DNA of 37,607 nt from Promethearchaeota archaeon (GCA_019894875.1 JAGXNR010000023.1:1-37607); one strand, 5' to 3'. Numbered from the stretch's first letter, positions 18,107-27,296 are shown. Notes: generated from the letters alone by a model not told the origin. Made by a program: numbers and translations.

Positions 18107-19945
18107 ATGGGAACCTCAAATGATAATAAAGTAATTAGAGCACCAATCGTCTGTATTTTGGGACATATTGATCACGGAATGTGATTTACAGAAAGTAAAT
18201 CACACGTAAAGACCACTATACTAGACTATATAAGAGGCACTGTCGTTCAACAAAGAGAAGCGGCAGGGATAACTCAACATATAGGTGCTTCTTATTTTCC
18301 AACCCAAGATATAAAAGAATTTTTAAGAAAGTCAAAACAAGAATTCGCAGAAAAAGAAATTAGCCTCCCAGGCATACTAGTAATCGATACACCAGGTCAC
18401 GCTGCCTTTTTAAATCTCAGGCGTCGTGGGGGTGCGGTTGCAGACATTGCGATCTTAGTAATCGATGTGACTGCTGGTACTATGCCAATAACTTGGGAAT
18501 CTGTGAGAATTTTAAGAGATCGAAAAACACCTTTTGTAATAGCAGCAAATAAAATTGATAGGATCTCTGGTTGGAAGTCAACTAAAGATGCGGATTTTTT
18601 AGATTCATACAACAGTCAAAAATCCCATGTTAAAGAGTTTTTAGACGAAAAAATATTTCAAATTATAGGAAATTTTTTAGAAGAAGGATTTAAGGGAATA
18701 GAGAGATATGATAAAATTAAAGATTTTACCAAGCAAGTAGCTATTGTTCCTACAAGTGGTAAAACTGGTGAAGGAATATCCACCTTACTATTGGTACTAA
18801 TGGGATTAGTCCAACAATATCTAACGAAAAATCTGAAATTTTCTGAGGGTCCTGCCAAAGGTGTAGTACTGGAAGTTAAAAAGGAGAAAGGACAAGGTAA
18901 AACTATGGACGTCTTAATTTATGATGGTGTTATTCATAAGGGAGATGATTTTATAGTTGGTGGTTTAGAAAAACCGATTAAATCAAAAGTAAGAGCGTTA
19001 CTAATCCCAAAGCCATTAGACGAGATAAGAGATCCTAGACAAAAATTTGATTCTGTTGAATTTGTCGCAGCAGCAGCAGGTATTAAAATTCTTTCTCCAC
19101 ATATAGAAGATGTTGTAGCAGGATCCCCTTTTAGGGGAATTGGAGATCCATCTGAAGAATCTGATGTTTATAAAGAAGTTGAATCTGAAGTAGAGAGCAT
19201 TCGTATTAAAACTGACAAAGCTGGTGTTGTCTTAAAAGCAGATACTTTAGGATCTCTTGAAGCTTTAGAAAACCATTTCTCTCAAAATGGTGTGAAAATC
19301 AGTATTGCTGATGTAGGACCAATAAAAAAAGAAGATGTAATCAATGCTAATATTGTAAAAGAATTTGACCTTTACTCTGCAACTGTGCTTGGATTTAATG
19401 TACCAATTCTTCCCGAAGCAAAAGAACAAGCATTTACTGATCACATCCGAATTTTTACGAATAATGTTATATATCGATTATTAGAAGATTATATTGAATA
19501 TGCTGATACCAGAAAAGCAGAAGATACTGCCAAGGGATTAAGTGAATTAACATTACCTGCAAAACTAAAAATGATTCCAGACTATATCTTTAGAAATTCA
19601 AATCCTGCTGTGTTTGGTGTAAAAGTTGAAGCAGGAACTTTATTCCCAAAAGTACCTTTAATCACTGAAAAAGGTAAAAGGGTCAAAAGAATCCATCAGA
19701 TCCAAGATAAAGGACAAACCGTTGAAAAAGCTCTAAAGGATTCGGAAGTTGCAGTTTCTATCCGTGGAATCGAAATAGGTAAAGATATTGGTAATGATGA
19801 AACACTTTATGTAAATGTCCCAGAATCTCATGTAAGGCAATTGATGGGAAAATTCCTCGATGAATTAACCACAGATCAAATAGAAGTACTGAGAGAATTC
19901 ATTAAATTAAAAAGGACTTATGAACACCCATGGTGGGGGATTTGA
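18107..19945 (+). CDS. infB: Translation initiation factor aIF5B, interrupted by a 30-nt BHB intron
   Basis: Ribosomal subunit-joining GTPase, universal in archaea. The gene is read as join(18107..18179, 18210..19945), 602 residues after splicing, the usual archaeal length. Exon 1 encodes the first 24 residues and ends at GHIDHG; directly read, the next codons are ATG TGA (stop). Removing 30 nt gives GHIDHGKTTILDYIRG, a perfect P-loop (residues 19-27). Downstream motifs are intact: switch I AGITQHIGA, G3 DTPGHAAF, G4 NKID at 138-141, and domains II-IV to the C-terminus. The intron splits the codon of the catalytic-site Lys25 (phase 1). The ATG at 18107 lies behind a GAGTGA-like sequence. No long gene would be called here without splicing: the unspliced frame lacks the P-loop. 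Confidence 0.93.
18180..18209 (+). other. 30-nt bulge-helix-bulge intron in aIF5B
   Basis: The insertion carries an in-frame TGA at the P-loop. Inner stem: TGTGATTTAC (18180-18189) pairs perfectly with GTAAATCACA (18195-18204), with a five-base AGAAA loop. Exon-intron helix: ACG 18174-18176 with CGT 18205-18207, with a G-A mismatch in the fourth position (18177/18204). Bulges are AAT 18178-18180 and AAA 18208-18210. The outer exon-exon helix, 18165-18173 against 18211-18219, has seven pairs and two mismatches. Cutting after the second base of each bulge, the known archaeal endonuclease rule, restores HGKTT. The A-rich ends leave the exact junction shiftable by one or two bases with the same protein outcome. 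The BHB is slightly relaxed compared with the other two. Confidence 0.85.
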
Positions 19946-20013
19946 TCCATAAGTTTTTTTAAAAAGCATGAAGTAATTTTATTATACACCCATTTTTCTT
20001 TAAAATCAATTCG

Positions 20014-21471
20014 ATGCCCTCTACTGATGATATTTTAACTGAAGTTTTAAAATCTATTATTCCCACTACTCAAGATGTAACTATAATTAACACCATAACA
20101 GAAGAACTACAAAAAATATTGCATAAAAAAGCAGAAGAACTAGAAATTGAATATACAAAAATAGAACCTCAAGGTTCCACGGGGATAAAGCAAACACAAT
20201 TAAACAATGATTTTGATATCGATCTTTTTATAGGATTAGATTATAAACACTATGAAAAAAAATATGAGGGTTTGAGTAAAAACAAATTAAAAAAATTATC
20301 CAAAAAAGACTTTTTAAACTTATGTAATAACTGGATTATCCCAAGTTTAACCTTGAAAGAATATCAAAATCCTCGACTCTTATATGCTGAGCACCCTTAT
20401 GTAACCGTGGATTACCGTTCAAATAAAGCAGAAATAAAAATTGACATTGTTTTATATTTTGATTTAGAATTAAAACGGATTCAAGAACAAGGACCTATAA
20501 CTGCTGTAGATAGATCCCCCTGGCATGGACGCTTCATACGAGATAATTTATCACACACCCAAAAAAATGACGTTCGTCTTTTAAAACAATTTTTTAAATC
20601 TAATCATAGCTACGGTGATAAAAGCTCTTTAGGTAAAGTAGGTTTTATCGGGTACAGCGCAGAATTACTCATTTATTATTTTGACAATATTATAAATCTT
20701 TTTGATAATTTTAATAAACTAAAAACAACCCCCTTGGATTACTATAACAGAAATGAAAAAGATTTAAAAAAAATTGTCCATTTTCAAAACGATTACCTAA
20801 TTATTGTAGATCCAATTGATAAAAATAGAAATGTTGCCTCAGCGATTTCAGAAAGAGCTTATAAATACTGTAACTTTAGAATTACCAATTTTTTAGAAAA
20901 TCCTAGTAAAAGTTTTTTTGAAATAAAACCAATTCCTGAATTTGAATTACAGAATTCAACAGAACTATATCTCTCAAATATTTTCATTATTGAATTGCTG
21001 GATCTTGAAAAAAAAATTCATTATACAATAAATAGGGATAAATTACATTCAATTGGGGAACATATTAAAACTTCTGGAGAAAAAGAGTTTACACATGTAG
21101 AAAAATTTGGGACAATAATTTATGAAGTTTATTTTGAAGATAATATCAATGAATATAACGTAGCTTTATATTGTGAAAAACCTGATATTTCAAAGACTTA
21201 TATCCGCAAAGGACCTTCAGTTAAAGATGCTTTACATGCTAAAAATTTTAAAAAAAAAAATCCAAATTCTTTTGAAAAAAACGGATATTTTTGGGTTGAA
21301 GCTAAAAGGGATTTTCATAATTTTCTTTTATTTTTAAAGCAAATAATCAATACAAAGGTTCCCGATAATTTTAAAGTTATTAATGTTGAAAATTCTTTAA
21401 ATACAATAACGTCCTCGGCGAAGAAAGCGTTAACAATTCTTACTCGTATGGTGTTACCCTTTTATTTATAG
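20014..21471 (+). CDS. cca: CCA tRNA nucleotidyltransferase, archaeal class I
   Basis: Adds or repairs the 3'-CCA of tRNAs. The nucleotidyltransferase motif is plain: PQGSTGIKQTQLNNDFDIDLFI (residues 52-73) with the GS motif and the DxD pair of catalytic carboxylates, the third carboxylate in KIDIVLYF near 146. The archaeal CCA-specific stretch KNDVRLLKQFFKSNHSYG...GFIGYSAELLIYYF near 188-227 matches this family well. The 485-residue length is normal. It starts 68 nt after aIF5B on the same strand, with no Shine-Dalgarno sequence. Confidence 0.93.
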   Translation: MPSTDDILTEVLKSIIPTTQDVTIINTITEELQKILHKKAEELEIEYTKIEPQGSTGIKQTQLNNDFDIDLFIGLDYKHYEKKYEGLSKNKLKKLSKKDFLNLCNNWIIPSLTLKEYQNPRLLYAEHPYVTVDYRSNKAEIKIDIVLYFDLELKRIQEQGPITAVDRSPWHGRFIRDNLSHTQKNDVRLLKQFFKSNHSYGDKSSLGKVGFIGYSAELLIYYFDNIINLFDNFNKLKTTPLDYYNRNEKDLKKIVHFQNDYLIIVDPIDKNRNVASAISERAYKYCNFRITNFLENPSKSFFEIKPIPEFELQNSTELYLSNIFIIELLDLEKKIHYTINRDKLHSIGEHIKTSGEKEFTHVEKFGTIIYEVYFEDNINEYNVALYCEKPDISKTYIRKGPSVKDALHAKNFKKKNPNSFEKNGYFWVEAKRDFHNFLLFLKQIINTKVPDNFKVINVENSLNTITSSAKKALTILTRMVLPFYL

Positions 21472-21474
21472 AAT

Positions 21475-22764
21475 TCAACGAGCTTCCGGAATTAAGAGGA
21501 TAACTTTCGTTCCTTTTTTATAATCTCCTTTAATTCGATCCTCTGCCCAGATCATTCCGTTAAAACTGTGAACTACTTCTCTAACAAGTAGTAAACCTAA
21601 ACCAATTCTCTTATAACTTGTAGGTTTTTCATATATTTTGTAAAAGATGCTTTTTTTCATCTTTTCTGGCATCCCTATACCGTTATCTCCGATTTCTATC
21701 TTAAGATAATTGTTACTGTCTTCTTGGTGCTTAGAAATTTTGATTGAGACCTCTACTTCCGGATTATCGTTGTATCGAATTGCATTATTTAATAATATTC
21801 TAAAAACGTCAGATAAAAATTCATTCCCATATACTTTTGGGGGATTGTCCATCGAATCGACATTGAAACTTATTCTTTTTTTAAGAAATCTTGTCTTTGC
21901 ATACTCGATAGCCTCTTCAATAATACCATTTACTTCCATCAAGGTGTTTTTAATTTCCCCTGTTTCTAGTTCTGAGAGTTTTCTTACATTTACTCCGAGT
22001 TCTGCACCACGATTCACTTGGGTTTTTGCAAGTTTTACTATTTCAGTTATTTTCTTCTCATTTTGTTGTTTATCCGCTTCTTGAGCAATAACTTCTAATG
22101 AAAATTCTAAATTTTGGAGAATGTTGTTTATATCATGAACAAAAAGATCTTTATAAAATTCCGCTCTATTATACGCTAATCGATATCTACTTTCTGATTC
22201 TACAATTCTAACCTCAATTACAGCAACAATCCCAGTAATAAGCATCACTGTAGTCATAATTATTCTCGAGAATTCTAGAAAATCCTCTGCCCCTGGACTC
22301 CCCAGATCTCTAAAAACACTCGTGGTTATTTGTACCAATCCTGTAATCAAAACAAAACACATAAATGCATGGGTTGGTGTTCTTTTTCTTAAATATAATT
22401 TTATTATTAAAAATATTGTTATGAGTAGTAAAAAAGTTATGAAAATTTGTAATCCTAGGGATGTAATTTGCTGTTGGAAAAGTAAGAAAATCATAGGAAT
22501 GGTTTGGGTTATACCACCTTTTGAAAATGTTTGATAATATTCGTAAGACACAGCGGTTATAAAAATTGTAACAGTTGTAGCTGAAAATAAAATAGAGATT
22601 ATTTCAAAATTATCATATAAAGATTGAGAAAATAACCGGAATACTTCAGAAAAAGAAGCTGAAATATATGCAAAAAGCCACGGAATTAAATCTCTCCTTT
22701 TAAAGCATACCCATGCAAATATAAAAGTAGCAAGGATAGTTACAATAGTATTAGATAAATCCAT
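21475..22764 (-). CDS. Membrane sensor histidine kinase
   Basis: About 429 residues. Six or seven hydrophobic helices fill residues 1-185, followed by a helical dimerisation domain with the phosphoacceptor in FVHDINNILQ (His210). A HATPase domain follows with N-box RILLNNAIRYND, G1 box EIGDNGIGMP, and G2 box RIGLGLLLVREVV. There is no recognisable extracellular or PAS domain, so the membrane part itself is likely the sensor. No response regulator is adjacent. The frame also extends 14 codons upstream to a TTG at 22806, but the ATG at 22764 places the first helix normally and is preferred. It is convergent with the CCA gene, three bases away. Confidence 0.85.
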   Translation of the reverse strand: MDLSNTIVTILATFIFAWVCFKRRDLIPWLFAYISASFSEVFRLFSQSLYDNFEIISILFSATTVTIFITAVSYEYYQTFSKGGITQTIPMIFLLFQQQITSLGLQIFITFLLLITIFLIIKLYLRKRTPTHAFMCFVLITGLVQITTSVFRDLGSPGAEDFLEFSRIIMTTVMLITGIVAVIEVRIVESESRYRLAYNRAEFYKDLFVHDINNILQNLEFSLEVIAQEADKQQNEKKITEIVKLAKTQVNRGAELGVNVRKLSELETGEIKNTLMEVNGIIEEAIEYAKTRFLKKRISFNVDSMDNPPKVYGNEFLSDVFRILLNNAIRYNDNPEVEVSIKISKHQEDSNNYLKIEIGDNGIGMPEKMKKSIFYKIYEKPTSYKRIGLGLLLVREVVHSFNGMIWAEDRIKGDYKKGTKVILLIPEAR

Positions 22765-22897
22765 ATTAAAATAATTATTCAACTCAGAAACCTTATCTTT
22801 TTTCAATTTGAATAGTTAAAATAATAATGGGGGGAATTGTTTTAAATTTACACCTAAAAAAAATTAGAGATCAGATTAAAAATAATAATTTATAGCC

Positions 22898-22925
22898 TAA
22901 ATTCATAAAATTTTTATGATTTCAC
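22898..22925. repeat. 28-bp direct repeat, left copy, with internal palindrome
   Basis: Matches 24921-24948 at 27 of 28 positions in the same orientation. The core is TCATAAAA-T-TTTTATGA, a perfect 8-bp inverted repeat. It lies about 110 nt before the LAGLIDADG gene. Confidence 0.8.
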
Positions 22926-23036
22926 TGAAAAATTTTACCAAAAAATCTCTACAAATCTAAATCGCTATATGTAAAAGATAAAAAAAGAAAAAATGAGAAT
23001 GATCTTATTGAGAATTTAGTTAAAAAACTTGAAAAA

Positions 23037-24887
23037 ATGACTCATATTCAAATGAAGATATTTAGAAATCTTAGAGCCTTTCAATCACTTTATAATCAAT
23101 ATATTGCTAGTGATATGAATCGAATCTTGAAAGAAAGGGAGAAATTCATAAATTACCTCTCTCAAAAGTTAATCAAGCTTAAAAGAATAGAAAAGGACCA
23201 AAAGATCGTGCGAAAAAATTGGAGGGTGAATTTAAATGAGAATTTATACAAAATGCAAACATTAACACTAAAGGGAAAATCTCTAATAACTAAAATTATC
23301 CAGAAGGATAAACTTGATAAAGAAGATCTTAAGCAAATTATATCTATATTAAGTAAACTTTCCACAGAAAATTTAATTTCTCTATTAGGAAATGATTTTA
23401 AAAATCACACTAAAAATTATGTTAAATGGGGATGGGATTTCTATCGAAATGTTAAGATGGACATCTTGCGAGATTTTTTCCTTAAAGATAGATTTCAATT
23501 GATTCTCTTCAAAGAATTCGTTTTGAATAAAAAACTTGATCCCCCTCCTGATCTTCCCGAGCTTGTTAATAAGTGGTTTACTGATTCTCTTAAAGCAATA
23601 ATGCTAAATTATGATTTTTTAAGAAATCACGCAAGTTTCAGAAGGATGAGTTCCTTCTTTGGTTTAACTAAATATTATCTTTACGATATTAGGTATAAAA
23701 AAACAATAATTTCACATGAATATTTAGATCAAATGAAAAATACTCTTTCTAAAAAGGTAAAAAGTTTGAAAAGTACTAATAATATAGATACATTGGAGGC
23801 TCAAGATATAATATTTGGGATCATTGAGATCTATAGACAGAAATATGACCCTAAAATAACAGCTAGTACTCAGATTGATAAAAACCTAAAACAGAATTAT
23901 TTTTCTCAGATCACATCAATTGAGCAAGCCTTTTTCTTAGGACTTATGTTTGCTGATGGATGGGTGACTATCCAGCATAGTAAGAATAGAGAATCTTATA
24001 AAATGGGTCTTGCACTAAAGGACGAGGATAGAGAGACTGTCGAACAATTTGCAATTGCTATTGGATTATCTAAAAATAGTGTAAGAACGAGGCATGTTAT
24101 TGATTCTAAGACCGGGAGAAGATATAAGATGGCTTATTTATATATTGGTGTAGGAAGCACGTTAGTTCAACGTACAATGGGGAACGATTTAATCAAACTT
24201 GGGATGGTATATAAGATTAATAAGAGAACAGGTAGATGGTATAAAGTTCCTAAATTACCAATCTTTTATAAAAAAAACGGGGATATAAACAGGAACTTAA
24301 TGTTAGCCTTCTTATTAGGTTATTATAATGGGGATGGTACACTTAAAAGTAAGAAATACCCAATTATTTATAGTAGTAATAGGGAATTTCTTGAAGCGAT
24401 AAACAAAGTATTCTCTCTGAGTGTAGTAAGAAAAACTGAAAGAGAAATTATTGATTTTGAGAGAAATACGATAAATCAAAAAGTTCTTTATTCGCTTTAC
24501 ATAAGTCAGGCTGTTTTCAAAGAGATGATGAGTCTCCAATTAAACTCAATGAAAAGGAAATCAATAGACGCAGAGAATATTATACTGACTAAACCAATTA
24601 TGACTAAAAATCGAATTTGGTTAATGGATATTCTGCCGAAAGACCTTCTTGAGAGAATATTTAATACCCATTCTCCCTCAACTATTGCAAATTTAATAGG
24701 AATCGATCATAACACTATGATTAAGTTTATAGACTTTGTATATAAAATCCCACGTAAGGATAAGGCATATTATATCAAATTAGCTTCTGAAAGAAATCGA
24801 CAAACCGAATCTAGTGAGTTGAATCGTCTTTATAATCATTTTTCAAATGTTTTAATTAATATTGGGAATGAAAATCCCTTTAAATGA
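23037..24887 (+). CDS. LAGLIDADG homing endonuclease-like protein
   Basis: 616 residues. Two LAGLIDADG helices are visible: AFFLGLMFADGWV around 297-309 and LAFLLGYYNGDGTL around 421-434, each ending in the acidic residue that binds catalytic metal. This makes a monomeric, two-motif endonuclease domain of about 200 residues. A helix-turn-helix-like stretch (STIANLIGIDHNTMIKFI) follows near 560. Residues 1-290 are a Lys-rich helical region I do not recognise. There is no intein splicing block and no flanking exon homology, so it is a free-standing gene. It sits inside the 28-bp repeat pair, upstream of intron-bearing EF-2. The frame stays open without a standard start for about 100 nt upstream of the ATG. 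Confidence 0.8.
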   Translation: MTHIQMKIFRNLRAFQSLYNQYIASDMNRILKEREKFINYLSQKLIKLKRIEKDQKIVRKNWRVNLNENLYKMQTLTLKGKSLITKIIQKDKLDKEDLKQIISILSKLSTENLISLLGNDFKNHTKNYVKWGWDFYRNVKMDILRDFFLKDRFQLILFKEFVLNKKLDPPPDLPELVNKWFTDSLKAIMLNYDFLRNHASFRRMSSFFGLTKYYLYDIRYKKTIISHEYLDQMKNTLSKKVKSLKSTNNIDTLEAQDIIFGIIEIYRQKYDPKITASTQIDKNLKQNYFSQITSIEQAFFLGLMFADGWVTIQHSKNRESYKMGLALKDEDRETVEQFAIAIGLSKNSVRTRHVIDSKTGRRYKMAYLYIGVGSTLVQRTMGNDLIKLGMVYKINKRTGRWYKVPKLPIFYKKNGDINRNLMLAFLLGYYNGDGTLKSKKYPIIYSSNREFLEAINKVFSLSVVRKTEREIIDFERNTINQKVLYSLYISQAVFKEMMSLQLNSMKRKSIDAENIILTKPIMTKNRIWLMDILPKDLLERIFNTHSPSTIANLIGIDHNTMIKFIDFVYKIPRKDKAYYIKLASERNRQTESSELNRLYNHFSNVLINIGNENPFK

Positions 24888-24920
24888 AGGTTTTTTACAT
24901 CTTTCTGAGCTTTAAAAAAA

Positions 24921-24948
24921 TAAATTCATAAAACTTTTATGATTTCAC
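24921..24948. repeat. 28-bp direct repeat, right copy, with internal palindrome
   Basis: Same sequence as 22898-22925 apart from the central base of the palindrome (C instead of T): TCATAAAA-C-TTTTATGA. It lies 33 nt after the endonuclease stop and about 65 nt before the EF-2 start, so it also sits in the EF-2 promoter region. Confidence 0.8.
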
Positions 24949-25000
24949 GTATTCTATTCCTCAATTAGAATATGAAAATATAAATAAAAAGAATTTAACA

Positions 25001-25006
25001 AGGTGA
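25001..25006 (+). promoter_or_regulatory. Shine-Dalgarno sequence defining an AUA start of EF-2
   Basis: AGGTGA lies seven bases before the in-frame ATA at 25014-25016. Spacing is ideal, and the same AGGTGA precedes the intron-bearing GTPase gene. Confidence 0.55.
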
Positions 25007-25013
25007 AAGACTT

Positions 25014-27296
25014 ATAGTCAAAGTAAAAAATCCTCAAGAAATTATTGATCTTGTAACTTCTGGCTCATACGAGAAGAAGAGAATCTTTTCGATAACTGCC
25101 CACATAGATCACGGGAAAACAACTGCCACAGATTACCTACTAAGGAGGGCAGGGCTTATGCGGGCCGAAGATGCGGGTCAGCTCCAAATGACAGATTCAG
25201 ATTTAGATTAAGATCTACTTGATCTACTGAAAGATGAGGAGCAAGCACGCGGGATTACAATTTTTACAAGTGTAGTTTTACTAGCATTCAATGATTCAAG
25301 AAAACCAGATGATACTGAACCTTATATTATTCAATTAAATGATACCCCTGGTCACATTAGTTTTACCGGAGAAGTATCTCGAGCTCTTAGAGGTAGTGAT
25401 GGTGCTATAATTTTAGTTGATGCCCTTGAAGGTGTTATGACCCAAACAGAGACTAATATTCGTTTATCTGTTGGTGAGGAATATTGTAAACCAGTTTTAT
25501 TCATTAACAAAGTTGACCGATTGATAAGTGAATTAAAGTTAAGTCCTCAAGATACGTTTGCTAGAATAGATAAAATCACACGCGAAGTTAATGAACTTAT
25601 AAGAAAAATCCGACCCGAAGGTTCGGGTTGGACTATTGATTTTGCTAAAAACTCTGTTGCTGTTGGCTCAGCTAAACATGGTTGGGGTTTCACATATGAA
25701 ATTTTAGTTGAAAAGGGGATGAAACCTCAAGATGTTTTCACAAAATATAGTGAAGGTGATATTCAGTGGTTAAGAGATAATTTACCATTAGACGAACCAA
25801 TGTTAAGGATGATAGTTGACCATTTACCTAATCCTGTTGAAGCCTCTAAATATAGAATTCCTCATATATGGGGAGGTGACCTAAGTTCAGAACTTGGACA
25901 ATCTCTCCTTAAGAGTGACCCAAATGGTCCACTTTATGGGATGATTACAAAAATCTTTCTCGATCCTAAGAGGAACTATCAAGCTACACTTATCGGTCGT
26001 GTTTTTTCAGGCACTTTTGACCAAACTGACTCAATATACTTAGTTAATAGTGAATCAAGCAATCGAGTAAAGAGGTTAGGTGTCATGGAGATAACTGATC
26101 TTTTAGATATTCCTCGGATCCCTGCGGGAAACCTGTTTGCATTGTTTGGTTTTGTATGCCCAGCGGGTGAAACATTTATGTTGACTAATAAAGTTCCTAA
26201 AGATAAAGAAGAAAGAAAAAAGATACATCCCTTCGAGAAAATTCAATATGCATGTGAAGCTGTTGTATCAAGAAGTATTAAACCAAAAGATCCACATGAA
26301 ATTGATAAATTAGATGAAGTAGTCGGAAAATGGCTCAAAGCGAACCCTGAAGCAGAATATCGAAGAGATGAAGAATCTGGTGAATTTGTACTCTCTGGAA
26401 TTGACCCTCTCCAAATAGAAATCTTAACAAAAAGAATTAATATTCAAGTACCAATTGATATTGGGGAACCAATTATCATTAACAGAGAAAAAATAACAGA
26501 AAGGAGTCCTGATTATCATACAAAATCAGCAAATACACACAATCGTATTTTGCTATACATTGAACCTTTAGATGAAACAACAGAAAAATTAATTGAAACC
26601 GGTAAAGTAAATGATTTACAAAATGATAAAGATAGAGCTCAAATACTAAGGGAAGAAGCGGGATGGGATGCAAAAGAGGCCAGACGAATTGTTGATGTAT
26701 ATCAAGGGAGCCTCCTTGTAAATGGTACTTCAGGATTACAGAGATTTGATCGCGTAAAATCCTACTTAAGTGCTGCTTTTAGAGATTGGCTTGGAAATTG
26801 TATAATCGCGAAAGAACCTGCAGCTGGCATTAAAGTAATTTTTACGGATTTAGTCATCCACGAGGACCCTCGCCATACGCAATATGGTCAGATCGCCGGA
26901 ATGATTTTCTCTGCTATGTCCTTAGCAATGCTGGAGGCAAGTCCTCATCTCTTTGAACCCGTCCAGAAGATTGATATTAAAACACCTCAAGGAACGGAAG
27001 GAGGAGTTACTGCAATTATTTCTAAGCGTCGAGGGAGAGTCACTAACGTTATTCCCGAAGGTGAATACGTGAGGATCCAAGGTCAAATTCCTACTGCAGA
27101 ACAAATAGGTATCGCGGACGATATCCGAGGCTCAACTCAGGGAAGGGCTTTTTTTGGCTACGAGTTCAAGGGATTCGAAAAAGTACCTGCTTCACTAGAA
27201 GACGATCTCATCATGGAAATTCGTAAGCGAAAAGGGATGCCTTTAGAATTACCTAATAAAAAGAGTTGGGAACGATTTATTTATAAACGTACCTAA
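25014..27296 (+). CDS. fusA: Translation elongation factor 2 (EF-2 or EF-2 paralog), AUA start, 30-nt BHB intron
   Basis: Ribosomal translocase GTPase, about 750 residues after splicing: join(25014..25202, 25233..27296). Read from ATA, exon 1 gives (M)VKVKNPQEIIDL..., the normal EF-2 N-terminus, with P-loop AHIDHGKT at 29-36. No ATG, GTG or TTG exists in frame before the P-loop. An in-frame TAA at 25209-25211 interrupts the gene before switch I; removing 30 nt yields TDSDDEEQARGITI, which aligns gap-free with archaeal and eukaryotic EF-2. G3 (NDTPGH), G4 (NKVD) and domains II-V follow. In the domain IV tip, His611 of the diphthamide position is kept, but the usual HRG is HTQ (DPRHTQYGQI). This resembles Asgard EF-2 paralogs with degenerate loops. 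It is the last gene before the convergent GTPase. Confidence 0.93.
25203..25232 (+). other. 30-nt bulge-helix-bulge intron in EF-2
   Basis: Contains an in-frame TAA. Inner stem of nine pairs: TAGATTAAG (25204-25212) with CTTGATCTA (25218-25226), one being a T-G wobble, and a five-base loop. The central helix is a perfect TCAG (25197-25200, exon) with CTGA (25227-25230, intron). The three-base bulges are ATT 25201-25203 and AAG 25231-25233. The outer helix is short (25195-25196 with 25234-25235). Cutting after the second base of each bulge joins GAT to GAT (phase 0) and gives the family-expected 11-residue spacing. Geometry is the canonical archaeal BHB with the central helix between exon 1 and the 3' end of the intron. 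Confidence 0.9.

Larger units (their letters stand above)
22898..24948 (+). mobile_element. Putative mobile unit: LAGLIDADG gene between 28-bp direct repeats
   Basis: A 2.05-kb segment with one long gene for a LAGLIDADG endonuclease-like protein, bounded by near-identical 28-bp direct repeats. It separates the histidine kinase gene from EF-2, ending about 65 nt before the EF-2 start. The boundaries could be recombination sites; 28 bp with dyad symmetry is the size of a Xer dif site, but no recombinase is present. Mobility is inferred from structure, not shown. Confidence 0.5.

Noticed and set aside
18179..18208. Translational bypassing (hopping over a hairpin, as in T4 gene 60) for aIF5B
   Set aside because: No matching take-off and landing codons exist that keep the essential Gly-Lys pair: GGA would have to land on GTA, and a CAC to CAC hop would lose the P-loop Gly. 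The GTPase and EF-2 cases fit BHB geometry better.
18107..18466. aIF5B as a pseudogene or as a truncated gene starting at 18467
   Set aside because: The upstream frame encodes perfect P-loop, switch I and G3 motifs, and only a 30-nt hairpin insertion interrupts it. All other parts are undamaged, and the cell needs this factor.
20014..21471. Nucleotidyltransferase as an antiviral CD-NTase or OAS-like enzyme
   Set aside because: The GSTGxKQTxLxxDFDID block and the KNDVRLLKQFFK...GYSAELL region match archaeal CCA-adding enzyme, and the context is translation genes.
23037..24887. LAGLIDADG gene as an intein or as lying inside an intron
   Set aside because: No Hint splicing blocks are visible and neither flank continues an exon; the neighbouring genes are complete on their own sides.
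25209..25211. TAA in EF-2 read through, or TGA in aIF5B as selenocysteine
   Set aside because: TAA has no known recoding to an extra amino acid in archaea, and readthrough would leave ten extra residues in a fixed-length segment. Selenocysteine inside a P-loop with frame-breaking residues is implausible.
25212..25229. Tandem 9-nt repeat (GATCTACTT, GATCTACTG) as a slippage expansion creating the EF-2 insertion
   Set aside because: The repeat is real, but most of it is explained by pairing in the inner stem and central helix, and the flanking stop-bearing part of the insertion is not repeated.
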